Positions 21,103 through 31,544 of a stretch of DNA of 64,000 nt are shown here, piece after piece. The stretch's first letter is position 1, and every line of letters starts with the position of its first letter. The notes below the pieces were generated by a model. It saw only the letters and a list, made by a program, of their open reading frames with translations. It had not been told where the DNA came from and ran no database searches. A program made the position numbers and the translations under genes. The DNA lies in NCBI GenBank assembly GCA_037953745.1, contig JBAKBP010013197.1, positions 1-64,000 on the forward strand, given 5' to 3'. The DNA comes from Lithodes maja. Lineage: Eukaryota; Arthropoda; Malacostraca; Decapoda; Lithodidae.

Positions 21103-22788
21103 ATGTCTTATACCGGATCAGAGGAGAATGGAGACACAGTACGTAATGTCGAAACTGAGGAACAGCAGTATGATGATATGGTTAATCAGGTGAACTGTGA
21201 GGAGGATGCTAGGATATTTTTGCAATGGCCTGTTACTGCCGAGCGGTTGGAGGGTATGGATTGGTACGGTCGTCAATGCCTGGCCACAGCTATCGGTCAT
21301 GCGGTTACTAGGAGCATGACCAAGGATAACTTGATAACGTGTGTACTGGGCAGGGTGACTGGTGAGCGAGATGGGTTGAGTGCTCAGAGTCCTTCGGCCA
21401 TGCTTCCCCTACACTCGACTCCCAGCCATCCCAGTAGTTTGCCGACCCCGGGTACGCTTCCACAGTTGGGTGGTGACTGGCAGGGTGGGTTGCCCCTGGG
21501 GGGACCACCGGTAATTTCGAACATTGTAGCACCTTCACCACCTCAAGGGTTATCTCCAGAATTATTGTTTAAGCTCGAATTAGCTAAGCTTCAGCATCAG
21601 CAGCAAATAGAATCAGCTAAGATCGAAGAGGGAAAATGTGAGCTTCAGCAGCAATTAGAATTAGCCAAGATAGAAGAGAGAGCCAAGCTAGCAAAAATCC
21701 AAGCTGATTTAGAGTCGACTAGGTACTGTGCCGACATGGACGTAGAGAAGTCGCGAGTAGAGACAACGGGACAGCGACTTGGGGCTGGTAACCGTGTTCA
21801 TGAGCAGTCTCTCTCGCACTTATTGAAACTGGTTCCGGTGTTTGATGAGAGTGGTGTAACAGAATTTTTCACACGCTTTGAGAAGAAGTGCCAGGAACAC
21901 CAGTGGCCAGAGAATAAATGGGCAGCACTTGTATCCTCTAGATTAATAGGCAAGGGTCTTAAAGCCTACGATGCGTTACCTTTGGAGTTATGTATTGTGT
22001 ACGAGGATCTCAAGGAGGCTGTCCTGAGGGCTTACGAACTGCAACCAGAAACGTACCGTTTGAAGTTCCGGGGTGTAACTAAGGGAAGAGATAGCACCTT
22101 TTTGGAACACGCCCGGGACTTGTCTGATGCTATGGGGAACTGGCTCCGATCTGAGAAGGTAACAACGTTTGATGGAGTTAAGCAGTTGATGATGTTGGAG
22201 CAGTTCTTTAAGAGCACGGGTGGGGATCTAACTTTGAACTTAAAGGAGAAAAACCCAAGAACTCTAGTCGAAGCAGCAGAAATGGCTGATCGATGGCTGT
22301 CGTTGATTCGGGGTTGCGGGTCCTCACAGAAGTACGATGTAAGTGCTAAGGACCATTATCCTCCCCCTCCCCGTAACAATGACACATTTAAACAGAAGAG
22401 CCATGAAACTAAAACTGAATCCATACCTTACCCCACACCGTATGTGAAAAGTCAGGGGCCTTTTACATCACAGTATAAGCCGAAACCGAAATTTATGTGT
22501 TTTAGTTGCCACCAGGAGGGTCATAAGGCAAATGAGTGCCCTTGTCGACCTCCTCCGGCAGCCGTGTCTTTTGCTCACGGCATTGGAGTGTTCAAGAAGA
22601 CATCGGAGTTTGTTAGAGGCATTTCTTCCGAGGTAAATACACTGCCAGTGCAGAAGGATCCGGAAGGCTTATTCCCTGTCCGTGATGCCTTTAGTGACCA
22701 CAGGGGACTCGGTTGTGTGGAGTGGGGGGGTAGAAGACATGAGGTGAGAATTTTGCGTGACACTGGGGCATCGCAAACATTGTTGTGA
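21103..22788 (+). CDS. Gag polyprotein with SCAN-like capsid region and CCHC zinc knuckle, reading into protease
   Basis: The ATG at 21,103 (MSYTGSEENG) is preferred; an upstream in-frame ATG at 21,076 would add nine residues. Layout: acidic N-terminus; Pro/Ser-rich linker (about residues 100-155); a Gln/Glu/Lys-rich probable coiled coil (LELAKLQHQQQ, then LELAKIEERAKLAKIQ, residues about 160-205); a SCAN-like Gag capsid region with PENKWAALVSSRLIGKGLKA and AYELQPETYRLKFR; a basic Pro-rich spacer; and a C-x2-C-x4-H-x4-C knuckle (CFSCHQEGHKANEC, 22,498-22,539) for RNA packaging. The frame ends just after the protease motif RDTGAS, at a TGA at 22,786. The same frame continues after this stop, so Gag and Pol were one frame. 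Gag looks intact. Confidence 0.85.
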   Translation: MSYTGSEENGDTVRNVETEEQQYDDMVNQVNCEEDARIFLQWPVTAERLEGMDWYGRQCLATAIGHAVTRSMTKDNLITCVLGRVTGERDGLSAQSPSAMLPLHSTPSHPSSLPTPGTLPQLGGDWQGGLPLGGPPVISNIVAPSPPQGLSPELLFKLELAKLQHQQQIESAKIEEGKCELQQQLELAKIEERAKLAKIQADLESTRYCADMDVEKSRVETTGQRLGAGNRVHEQSLSHLLKLVPVFDESGVTEFFTRFEKKCQEHQWPENKWAALVSSRLIGKGLKAYDALPLELCIVYEDLKEAVLRAYELQPETYRLKFRGVTKGRDSTFLEHARDLSDAMGNWLRSEKVTTFDGVKQLMMLEQFFKSTGGDLTLNLKEKNPRTLVEAAEMADRWLSLIRGCGSSQKYDVSAKDHYPPPPRNNDTFKQKSHETKTESIPYPTPYVKSQGPFTSQYKPKPKFMCFSCHQEGHKANECPCRPPPAAVSFAHGIGVFKKTSEFVRGISSEVNTLPVQKDPEGLFPVRDAFSDHRGLGCVEWGGRRHEVRILRDTGASQTLL

Positions 22789-23070
22789 AATTTCACTGGT
22801 CAACCTGTAAATACGGCGCGGGTGGTTGTGGTTCAGGGAGTTAATGCGACAAGGTCATACCCGCTTGTAAGAATGAAGGTGGAAGTTGATGGTGTGACTT
22901 GGGACCTGGATGTAGGACTTGTGGAGAAGTTACCTGTTGGGGGCGTCGACCTCCTTCTCGGTAACGACTTTGCGGGACCTACTTCTGAGGCTCCACCCTT
23001 GGTCGTTGCCGAGAAGCCGGCCGACGTGAGTAGGGAGGAGCAGGAGTGGGTTGAGAATTGTCCGGGGTAG
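22756..23070 (+). pseudogene. Retroviral-type aspartic protease remnant
   Basis: Contains the active-site motif DTGAS at the start, then, after an in-frame TGA at 22,786, the rest of a retropepsin-like fold with GVDLLLGNDFAG at the C-terminal part (the I/L-L-G-x-D motif). Retropepsins cleave Gag-Pol. It ends at a TAG at 23,068. A 55-codon charged linker (RRKGTEKG, EEDPVTVVEKA) with another TAG at 23,233 separates it from the integrase remnant. All pieces are in the same frame as gag. Confidence 0.75.
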
Positions 23071-23235
23071 CCTATGGCGTGTGTTGTCACCGGAGATCCT
23101 GCATCCAGGGAGTCACATTCTGGTCAACAATCTTTAGATCAGCGGAGGAAGGGTACCGAGAAGGGGTTGAAGTCTGAAGAAGACCCAGTAACTGTTGTGG
23201 AAAAGGCAGAGGATGGGCTTAAAAAGACGAAATAG

Positions 23236-24603
23236 TTGAAGGACAGTGATGCACAGTCGGGAGATGTGGCAACAAGGTACCCTGACGCGTACCCTATGAG
23301 AAATGGGTCGGCGAAGACGGTGGTCCGAAGCTTGCTAGTGTATTTTTCCCGGTATGGTTACCCGCAGGGGATTCAGTCAGTCCAGGGACCCAACTTCACT
23401 TCTAGCCTCTTTGTTCAAGCAATGCCGCAGCATGAGATTGTTGGGGTTGTGTCATCTGCGTATCATCCGGAGAGCCAGGGTGTGTTAGAGCGATGGCACT
23501 CAGCCTTGAAATCTGTGCTTCGTTGTTGTTGCTTTGAGAGTGGGAAGGATTGGGATCTTGGCCTGCCATGTGTTTTGTGTGCTGTGCGGGAGGTACCTGG
23601 GGAGAGTTTGGGATTCAGCCCTAATGAGCTCGCCTTTGGACACTGTGTCAGAGGGCCTCTCCATATGGTTGAAGAAGTATGGGAGGGCGCAGAAAAACCT
23701 TGTTCTATGCTCAAGTGTGTCCTCAACAGTCGAGAACTGATGTTGCGCAGTCTGGAGTTGGCTGGCCGTAATTTGACTAGCTCTCAGGCCCTCAGGAAGG
23801 ACAGGTACGACCTCAAGGTTGAACTCAGGGAGTTTCACGTGGGTCAGGAGGTGTTGATTCTACTGCCCCTTGTAGGTCACCCCTTATCCGCGAAGTACGC
23901 TGGTCCTTATAGGGTGGTGGAGGAGCTATCAGACCTGGATTACTTGGTAGCCACTCCAGACAGACGGAAGCGCAATAAGTTATGTCATGTTAATCCCATG
24001 AAGGAGTATGGGAGGCACCCCCCTGAGCCTCTCACTGTGCCTGTGATGACGTTTAGCAGTCAAGGTGGAGAAGGAGAACGGGACAGTCAAGCTCAGGTGG
24101 AGGATAACTGGAAGGATAAGAAGTTCAAATGGGCGCCTGAGTGTGAGAAGGTGTTTAGAGAAGTAAACCACCTGTTGTGCACTCACCCGATCCTCAGGGC
24201 CCCTGACTTTAGCCTACCTTTCCAACTAGCAACGGAGGCTAGTGGTGTGGGGGCTGGTGCCGTCCTTGTGGAAAAGGACGATGATGGGCTGGAGCATCCT
24301 GTTAGTTTCTGCTCGGAGAAGTACAATTCGGCCCAGGGGAGCTGCTCTGTTGTCGAGGAGGAGCTGCTGGCGGTTGTGCTTGCGCTGGGGCATTTCGAGG
24401 TCTATGTTCCAGCCTATGGTCCAGTCGTTGTAGTTTACCCAGATCATCACCCTCTCAAGTTCTTGGACCAGTTTCACAATCGGAATATGAGGCTGACCAG
24501 GTGGTCACTAAGGTTACTGGTATATAACCTGGACATACGCCATATTGCCGGTTGTGACAACGTGGTTGCAGATGGTCGTTCAAGGGTATATGATCCTGGG
24601 TAG
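23236..24603 (+). pseudogene. Integrase remnant followed by RNase H domain; reverse transcriptase absent
   Basis: One open frame of 455 codons. Residues about 10-165 are the second half of a Ty3/Gypsy integrase core: ATRYPDAYPMRN, a degenerate block reading SVQGPNFTS where the family has an acidic D in DQG, then YHPESQGVLERWHSALK with the conserved Glu, and FSPNELAFGHCVRGPL. The HHCC zinc finger and first catalytic Asp are missing. Residues about 205-260 are a GPY/F-like C-terminal module (YAGPYRVVEE, LCHVNPMKEY). After a short charged linker comes KFKWAPECEKVF, then ATEASGVGAGAVL, PVSFCSEKYNSAQ and YPDHHPLKFL with LDIRHIAG, the tether and RNase H-like domain of Gypsy pol. No RT lies between, and the order INT before RNase H is opposite to ordinary Gypsy elements. 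It cannot integrate or polymerise. Confidence 0.8.
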
Positions 24604-25067
24604 ATTGACACACGGGTAGCCTCCTGCTTTAGTTTGGATAGTATTTTGCGCTTGGTGCTTGTTGGCTCGCGGTTGTAGCCCAGCGTATTGGGTCGTAAAG
24701 TAGGAGTTGAGCGTTTGGTATAGAAGAAAAAACTAGGCTTGCCCCTATAGTGCATCCGAAAATAAACAAATTATAAACATACAAATCAAATAAAAACTCT
24801 TTCTTTGATAGTTGATTTTTTTTAGTATGTTATAACAGTAATTCTGAGTTGCACTCCTCTCAGAATGCTGGGCTAGAGAAGCTCGCTCTTGAGGAGCATA
24901 ACTACATATAATTTAACCTATGGTGTTGGGGAGGGTTATAATTTTGAAAAATGTTTTGTTGAAGAACTGTGCCAGATATTTTACTGCCGCTGGGTGATGG
25001 GAAGTAGAGATATAGCATGGGTTCTAAACATCAGATTTTTGTGAGCCTTGGGGCCTCTGAGAAAAAT
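24604..25067 (+). other. 3' untranslated part of the LTR element
   Basis: About 460 bp between the RNase H stop and the polypurine tract. No domain seen. No envelope-like gene is present. Confidence 0.6.
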
Positions 25068-25080
25068 CTTGGGGGGGGGG
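25068..25080 (+). other. Polypurine tract
   Basis: A run of ten G directly abuts the 3' LTR start, after an A/G-rich GAGAAAAATCTT. This is the normal position of the plus-strand priming site. Confidence 0.7.
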
Positions 25081-26844
25081 TGTGACGTTAACTACTCCGT
25101 TAGAACCGCATGGCTTGTCCTACAGTGACTCGCTAGGATCGCCAGGGCAGTGGATGGGGCTACAGTTTATGTATTAGAGTGTGCTTTATTTCATATTATG
25201 AAAGCTCGTGTCATGGGCAGTCCAGAAAGGCTCTTTGTTTTCACCCATGTCAAGGCTTTATATATTTAATTGTAAAGTATATGTTTTATCATTAACTAGT
25301 AATGATGGGATCTGGGAGAGAGAGAGAGAGTAGAACAGAGTGAGAGGGAGCGCGCAGTGTTTTTGTCCCGCTCGATGACGTCACGGCTGGCTGCCTCGTG
25401 GGGGTTGGTGGAGAGAGGTCCTTACCATGCTGCTAGCTCCCTTGCTAGTGGCTAGAGGACTTGTAACCGCTTTTTTCCCACGCGCCTCGAGCTAGTGCGA
25501 GTATATATACAGTTCCTCGCCACTCTCTCCCTCAGATCTGGTTTCTAGAACGCATCTATCTTTTTCCCTTGCTACCTGTCCCCCGCTCCGCACCTGAGAA
25601 TCTTTTCCTCTGCCTACCGCTCTCTTCTTTCATATCTTTCACCACCTTTTTATTAATATTATACCCCCTCTGGTTAACTCTGCAAAATCAGCTTAATGCT
25701 GGCCAGTTGTATTGTGCGTTAAGGTCTGATATAACCCATGTATGTTAGTTGTTAAGATAAGTGGATCACGAAGCATTGGTTGGCTTTCATATTGCCGCTT
25801 CCTATAATTATTAGTGTTCTGCTGGATTAGATAATGCTAGACTAGGAGTCTGATATTATAAGGTATTGTTTCCTATGAGTGCTGGCTTTAGTTAAAAGCT
25901 GCACGACATACCTGAGAACTGGAGTTGATTGAGTAAATTCTAGTCTGTGTGCCATTGAGAGTAGAGCATGCACGAAGGAGGGCTTTTTGCCTATACCATT
26001 CTGCACTGTTCTAAGCTCGTTGTTTGTCTTTGAGGTACGCCAGGAGAACGCTTAATACTTCGGTATTAAGGTTTCTCAAGAGAGCTACCCTTCCCTATAA
26101 CGTAATATTTGACGCACAGACTTGAGATTTGCACTAGGCTATGCGGCATGCCATGTGCACCAGTATCTCGTATCATTGACTCAAGTATATTAAACCAATT
26201 ACTCTTTTTATGTATACCCGTTTATGATTACACAAGCATTTCGCAGCCTAGTTTGATGTATTGAGACACAAACGACTTAGGCTCTTTTTGTTGATAGGAA
26301 TACTGCATTGTCGTGGCGATTATTATTATTGTTGTAGTGTTTAGAATATTCTTGGCTCCGACGGCATTATATATTCTGCCTTTTTGTGTGCATAGCCTGC
26401 ACGAGCATTGTTCCGCTGCCTGCCTTTTTGGGTTCCATTTCCGATACGAGCATCTTTATAGCATCTAACATTTAAAGAAGATTCCTTGTTAGTGTTGAAG
26501 GACTGTAGTGCACTTTCTTTCATGCAGGAGTGCCTGACATTTATTGATTAAAGTAACGTAAGCTGTAACTTCTCTTACCACCTTACTTTGCATACCATAA
26601 CCAAGCACCTTCGGTTATAGGTAGTAATAGGCTGTTTTCACATAACATTAAGCCTAGAGTAGACGCACATTTATTGAGAGTTTGATAGCCTATTATTGCA
26701 TATAGAACTCTGTAGAGTATTTGTGTTCTTTGTTCACTGGGAATATACATCAGAGGTTGGATCTAGCGCTTTCCGTTGTAGCATTTATGCCATTACTAGT
26801 CCAATGAATAAGAGCCCTGATATATTTGAACCCCAGTCGTAACA
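25081..26844 (+). repeat. 3' long terminal repeat (1,764 bp)
   Basis: Direct repeat of 19,110-20,899, beginning TGTGACGTTAACT and ending GTCGTAACA, followed by the target duplication GTAT. Differences from the 5' LTR are scattered substitutions, a loss of about 30 bp near 26,185 and small insertions. Confidence 0.95.
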
Positions 26845-26848
26845 GTAT

Positions 26849-27851
26849 TTACATTATGACTCGAAAGTACTCCTATTTAAACAGAAGTACTTGGAACACA
26901 AGGTAATTCCTATCTACACACATGTACACACATTTCTGCATACCGGTACCCATTTCATTCTCCTCATCCTCTATCTTCTATACTTCCCAGTTCTTTGTTC
27001 CTTGTGGTTATTGATACGTTGAGTATAGTACTTCTCCGTATTTTAATCTGTTCCTCTTACTTTCTTGGCATCTACTCACAGTTTTCTTTCACCCCCCAGT
27101 CGTACTTCCTTCTGTACTTCCTCTGTTTACTGCACCATCCGATGTTTAGACCAAATGCAGTTGGCGTTCCTCGTATGCATAACATATGATAGTTCAGCTC
27201 AGGGTATCGAAGAAAGCACGCAGCTCGTGTATGTTGTAGCCAACCTGTCTCAAAATACAGATATATCACAAAGTAACCCCCCCCCCCACCGTCACACACA
27301 CAAACAGACACGCATAACAAACAAAGAATCTAGGAGGGAACACTAAATAAAGTGGGACAGGGTGGTGAAATTTGTGTGTAGTCGATGTCGAGAAGATTAA
27401 CGTCTCTGGGTTATGTCAACGAAGGTACTTTATTTAGGTTTTCATTAATTACCAGATATTAATTCCATATATATAAATGCTAGATTATGATTTATTTTTG
27501 TGTTTACTAACGGTGCTCTAAACTTGTCAAGGTCGAAATAGCAATGGCATAACTTGGAGAGATAGCTGGATATATGATTGTTTTGTTTTCGGTACATGCT
27601 CTGTGCATTAGTCAATCAGTCTCAACATGGCTCGCGAAATCCAACCCCTTCCCCCCACTTTCGTTCTCTCCCACCACCCTCACCCTCACTCTCACTACGA
27701 ACCGACACAGATAGCAATACAGTAAGAATAGCGAAAGAAGGCAGGCAGTACAGGTACCGTGATGGTCGGTGTGTGTATTGGATGTGTTTTCTGTCTCTGA
27801 GAAATTATTTAGTCAAGAAACATCAATAATTGTGCAGTTGACCATTTTACA
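26849..27851. other. Unassigned DNA
   Basis: Contains a C-run and (CA)n stretch at about 27,278-27,306. No gene could be supported; plus-strand frames at 26,995-27,346 have no known motif. Confidence 0.4.
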
Positions 27852-27880
27852 TAATAATAATAATAATAATAATAATAATC
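27852..27880. repeat. (AAT)n microsatellite
   Basis: About nine AAT repeats, immediately before a sequence resembling an RTE-type 3' end in reverse orientation. Confidence 0.9.
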
Positions 27881-28165
27881 TATATACAGTATATTATCTA
27901 TTGCCGGACGCCTTACTCCCCTTAACCCCTTCACCACCATTGCGTAATTTTAATCGTATTCTGGTCACCATTAGACGATTTTCTTCAGTTTATAATCTAC
28001 CTATAGGACTCAAATGGGAATATACGATCTCAATAAACCCTCTTAATAACATAGGTTCTTCTTAAACTGCATAAAACCGTCTATTTATAACCAGAATCAA
28101 AGGTAAAAATACGTCATGGTGCTGAAGGAGTTAATGGGGGTGGCCATACACAAAATGCCCCCAAG
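27881..28165 (-). mobile_element. RTE-like 3'-end remnant, interrupted by a MITE
   Basis: TATCTATTGCCGGACGCC resembles TATCTATTGCCTGACGCC at 35,860-35,876, the 3' end of the RTE-like element there on the same strand. After the MITE at 27,926-28,130 the sequence resumes with TTAATGGGGGTGGCCAT, comparable to the GGGGTGGACAT that follows in the other copy. The similarity is short, so the call is tentative. Confidence 0.4.
27926..28130. mobile_element. TTAA-flanked MITE (piggyBac-like), 205 bp
   Basis: TTAA flanks at 27,922-27,925 and 28,131-28,134. The left end begins CCCCTTCACCACCATTGCGT and the right end on the minus strand begins CTCCTTCAGCACCATGACGT, so about 27-bp imperfect inverted repeats. 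No open frame of its own. Confidence 0.8.
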
Positions 28166-28354
28166 CAGACCTATCCCCTGTAAGAGGGACAACCCATGCC
28201 AGTTTACTGAAGGACTTACAGGATTGACCACTCAATTTAGGGTACGTCCGACTCAGAGGCCTTTTATGTATTTATTAGCACTAGTTTTCTACAGTGGTGT
28301 GCGGCTAATCCATGCACATACCTGCTTCACCCTAAGGTTGCAGTATAGATTTGT

Positions 28355-28502
28355 ATAAGGTTTGCTCCCCTAGACAAGTTGCCGACCAAGGCTGACTAGT
28401 TCCATCCACCCAGGTTTTTATAAGGTTATATTCCCTAGATGGGTTGCCGACCAAAGCTAACGAGTCCCATCCACCCGTAATAATAATAATAATAATAATA
28501 AT
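28355..28502. repeat. Two-copy 65-bp tandem repeat and (TAA)n microsatellite
   Basis: Two diverged copies share GTTGCCGACCAA, GCT, GA and TCCATCCACCC (GCCGACC at 28,381 and 28,446, 65 bp apart). A (TAA)n run follows at about 28,478-28,503. Confidence 0.65.
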
Positions 28503-28503
28503 A

Positions 28504-28788
28504 AATATTGTTATTATTATGTATATTATTATAAGTATAAGCTTTGGTTAAACTGTGTGAGTCTGTGTAAGTGTAAGCAACAATCCTAATAGCCCAGGGC
28601 CCGACACACAAAGTTACGGCGAGGCATAACAAACCAATACATTATCAGGGTATTCCTTGCCTACGACGTCATAAACTCAGTATAGTCTTTAACACTTGAT
28701 TACCGGTACTATAAGTTTTAATAATCAGTTTTGACTTGTTTTGGTAGTATTACGGGAGGTAGAATTGCAGTGTTGGCCGATCAGAGGG
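28504..28788. other. Unassigned DNA between two tandem repeats
   Basis: No gene, array or element end recognised. Confidence 0.4.
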
Positions 28789-28881
28789 AGATTAGGTGCC
28801 GAGCCCAGATTAGGTGCCGAGCCCAGATTAGGTGCCGAGCCCAGATTAGGTGCCGAGCCCAGATTAGGTGCCGAGCCCAGA
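28789..28881. repeat. 18-bp tandem repeat x 5
   Basis: Five perfect copies of ATTAGGTGCCGAGCCCAG. Because 18 is a multiple of three, the plus strand reads through as repeated IRCRAQ, which explains the short frame at 28,731-28,955; it is not a gene. Confidence 0.95.
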
Positions 28882-29047
28882 TTTTAATTATTTCTCCGAA
28901 GTTAAACATGTTTTTCGCCCGAACTATGTTTTGCTATTTAATTTCCAACTTGTAAAAATTAGTAAAGATCAGCATTTATTCTGGTTTAATGTGTAACTTA
29001 TATGGATGAAGTATTATATTCCGCGTGTGTTCTTTTGTTTATTAACC

Positions 29048-29997
29048 AACCACTCATAATCCAATACATTCCTACGCAGATGACTCAACACTCCACAGTT
29101 CCTTCACATTTACCAATTCTGTCACCCAACCCGATCTTATAAATTCAAAAATAAACACTGCAATTTCTCTGAACCAGGACCTTTCTAGAATTAATGGATG
29201 GGGACAAAAGAATCTAGTTTCCTTTAATGCACAGAAAACCAAGTACATTCAATTTTCTAACCGACAGAATCTCACTGACTCCCATATATTTTTTAATGAT
29301 GTAAATATTCCCACTTCCCCTAGTATTGACATTCTCGGTGTAACATTAACTACTAACTTGAGCTGGACACATTATGTTAGAAGCATTGCTAAGAATGCCT
29401 CTAAAAAACTGGGACTCCTGTACAGAGTTCGAGAATTCTTCACTGACGAGCAGTTGGCCGTGATATATAAAAGTCATGTGTGTTCTCAGATGGATTACTG
29501 TTCACCTCTGTGGGGTGGAAGTGGAGTGGTTGCATTGAGGCAGTTGGACAAAATTCAAAATAAAGCTATTAGATTAATCAATAACCCTGCAATCACACAG
29601 GACCTTCCTACATTATCCATACGAAGAAACGTTGCATCCCTTGCATTATTCTACAGATATTTTCACAGCAATTGTTCCGAGGAACTTGCTTCAATTGTGC
29701 CGCCTCTCCACATCTTTCCCCGTAGAACTAGGGCAGCTGAGAGCGCCCATGAATTTACACTTTCTCCTCCACAATGCAGAACTTCTGCTTATCAGAATTC
29801 ATTTATCCCCAGAGCTACTACTCTTTGGAATTCACTTCCCTCGAATTGCTTTCCACAAACTTACAATCTACAAATGTTTAAATCCAGTTGTTACAAACAT
29901 TTTATGAATGGAGGATGCCTTTAGGCACATGGACCTTTTTGTTTTATCTGTGTTTTTCCTTCCTCCGTTCATTGTCTCTTAAAAAAAAAAAAAAAAA
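29048..29997 (+). mobile_element. Non-LTR retrotransposon copy B, strongly 5'-truncated, with poly(A)
   Basis: Near-identical to 16,709-17,640 (copy A) from CCACTCATAATCCAATAC to CATTGTCTCTT, then a run of about 17 A. The 5' truncation and poly(A) indicate a retrotransposition product. No clear target duplication was found. Confidence 0.9.
29358..29924 (+). CDS. LINE ORF2 C-terminal fragment (copy B)
   Basis: 188 codons starting at an internal Met (MSWTHYVRSIAKNASKKLG), with QMDYCSPLWGGSG, LDKIQNKAIRLI and a C-terminus ending in HFMNGGCL. It is longer than the same part of copy A because copy A has a stop after LWN, whereas this one continues LWNSLPSNCF to the natural stop. It covers only the region after the RT palm; the catalytic box lies upstream and is not in frame within a complete RT. 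It has no independent function. Confidence 0.85.
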   Translation: MSWTHYVRSIAKNASKKLGLLYRVREFFTDEQLAVIYKSHVCSQMDYCSPLWGGSGVVALRQLDKIQNKAIRLINNPAITQDLPTLSIRRNVASLALFYRYFHSNCSEELASIVPPLHIFPRRTRAAESAHEFTLSPPQCRTSAYQNSFIPRATTLWNSLPSNCFPQTYNLQMFKSSCYKHFMNGGCL

Positions 29998-31543
29998 TCT
30001 CAAATTGTCGCGTGAAGAAATCTTTCCCGAATTTCTTTGAGAGAGAGAGAAAGAGAGAGAGAGAGAGGGGAGGATAAAACCGAAAAAGACTGACAAGACG
30101 GACATGGGTGGGTGGTTGTTGAGTGTGTCCTATCTCATAGGAATTATTCATGGGCTTTGGGAGGACAAGTTCGGAGTTGGTCTAGTTATTAACGGTTTTT
30201 ACCCTCTCATAATCAACAACAACAACAACAACAACAACAACACAATACAAGAGTGAACTGGTTTTCACTACCTCTTTTCCACTCAGCCAGTAAACTATAA
30301 AACTTCCCAAGTCAAATTTTCGCCCATCTTATGACGAAAACTCCTTCAAGCTCCATGCAACCTGTTATGTTTGCTCATGTATACCTTGAACTTCGCTCTC
30401 TATTACTATTTCAGTCCGGAGGGACACTACAGTAACTGCAGCCATTCTTACACACAGAAACAAACAGATTAGTAATAACAAAACAAATGTGGTAACGCAA
30501 GCTTCCCAATTGGTTTGCACTTAGTAGTTTTACACAAGTCACTTCGTCTGTATCCATTTTCAGGGCCATACCAAACAACATATTTGTAAAATCGAAACCT
30601 AACTTAAGCTAAACAAGTGTGTCCAGTAGAGCACAAATCTCAGCCATCCGTGGAAACCAGAACAATTATTGTTATATATATTTGACCTTTCCTTGGCTGT
30701 GTTGGTTCATGGCTGTTGTTGTCCATGGCCAATTTGGTATTTGGCTGATTTGGTATTAATTCAGGACTAATGCCCTGTTTTTGTTTTGGTTTTCTATGTG
30801 AGTGAGGGAGACAAAAGGCAGAACTGCTTGTAGCAAGTGCCTCCCCAAGAGTTGAAAGAGTGACACGGTCAAAATCAAGAGACGTTAAACACAAAATTCC
30901 TGAACACACAGAGTTTGAAGCAATTTAAGTCATAGGACGAGGGAAAGATTGATTCTGCGAGTTCCAGAGCTCAGCTATTGAATAGAAGAAAGACAGAGAG
31001 AAACGTTTCACTCTTAGGTTGGAGAGTTGGATTAATACCAGTTGGCTGTTTAAACTTCATAAGGGGTTATATGATAATTATAGGATTAGTAAGTTTGATT
31101 ATATATATTGGTTCTTAATGTTCTCTTATGCTCCAATGGTAGATCATGATCATTAGAGCTAGGCTTGTGCTAAGTACATCAAATCGAAAATGCCTTCAAG
31201 ATGTGTGGGTATAATCTCTATGCTTATTGTGTACAGACACCTTTAGCCGGCATTACTGTATTTATTTGGACTAGTAAGAAGTTTGTAATAAACAAACAAA
31301 TGTATCGTGATCAAAGGAAAGATTCCAGGCTCCCTGTGTGTGTATGCGTGCATATATGACCTGCCATAGGCGTACCAGTGCTTCCATACTGATTATACTC
31401 AGATAATGGATATGCCATACCTTAATATCCCTAAACTACATTGTACAAATGAATATTCCCACTTGTGGACTGGTTGCTTATAGACTCGGTACCAGTATAC
31501 AGTATAGGATACCGGTACCATTTGGATATCATATTCACCAGAA
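29998..31543. other. Unassigned DNA with microsatellites
   Basis: Contains (GA)n at about 30,038-30,068 and (AAC)n at about 30,208-30,241. The minus-strand frame at 30,640-30,909 has no recognisable motif. No other feature was supported. Confidence 0.4.
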
Positions 31544-31544
31544 A

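Larger units (their letters stand above)
19106..26848 (+). mobile_element. Ty3/Gypsy-type LTR retrotransposon, defective, with unusual domain order
   Basis: Complete structure: target duplication GTAT (19,106-19,109 and 26,845-26,848), 5' LTR 19,110-20,899, primer-binding-site-like TGGCGACC at 20,902, internal region, polypurine tract with ten G just before 25,081, and 3' LTR 25,081-26,844. Both LTRs begin TG and end CA. The internal plus strand is one long reading frame with gag, protease, integrase and RNase H pieces, cut by three in-frame stops (22,786, 23,068, 23,233). There is no reverse transcriptase domain. The two LTRs differ by only about 15-20 substitutions by eye plus a few indels, so insertion was fairly recent although the copy cannot encode its own polymerase. 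Confidence 0.9.

Noticed and set aside
22822..24603. An intact retroviral-type pol
   Set aside because: RT is missing, integrase lacks its N-terminal half and one acidic residue, and three in-frame stops occur. No envelope gene follows, so there is no reason to call it an endogenous retrovirus.
16709..29980. Segmental duplication joining the two near-identical LINE 3' segments at 16.7-17.6 and 29.0-30.0 kb
   Set aside because: Similarity starts and stops within LINE sequence and copy B ends in poly(A), which is better explained by retrotransposition.
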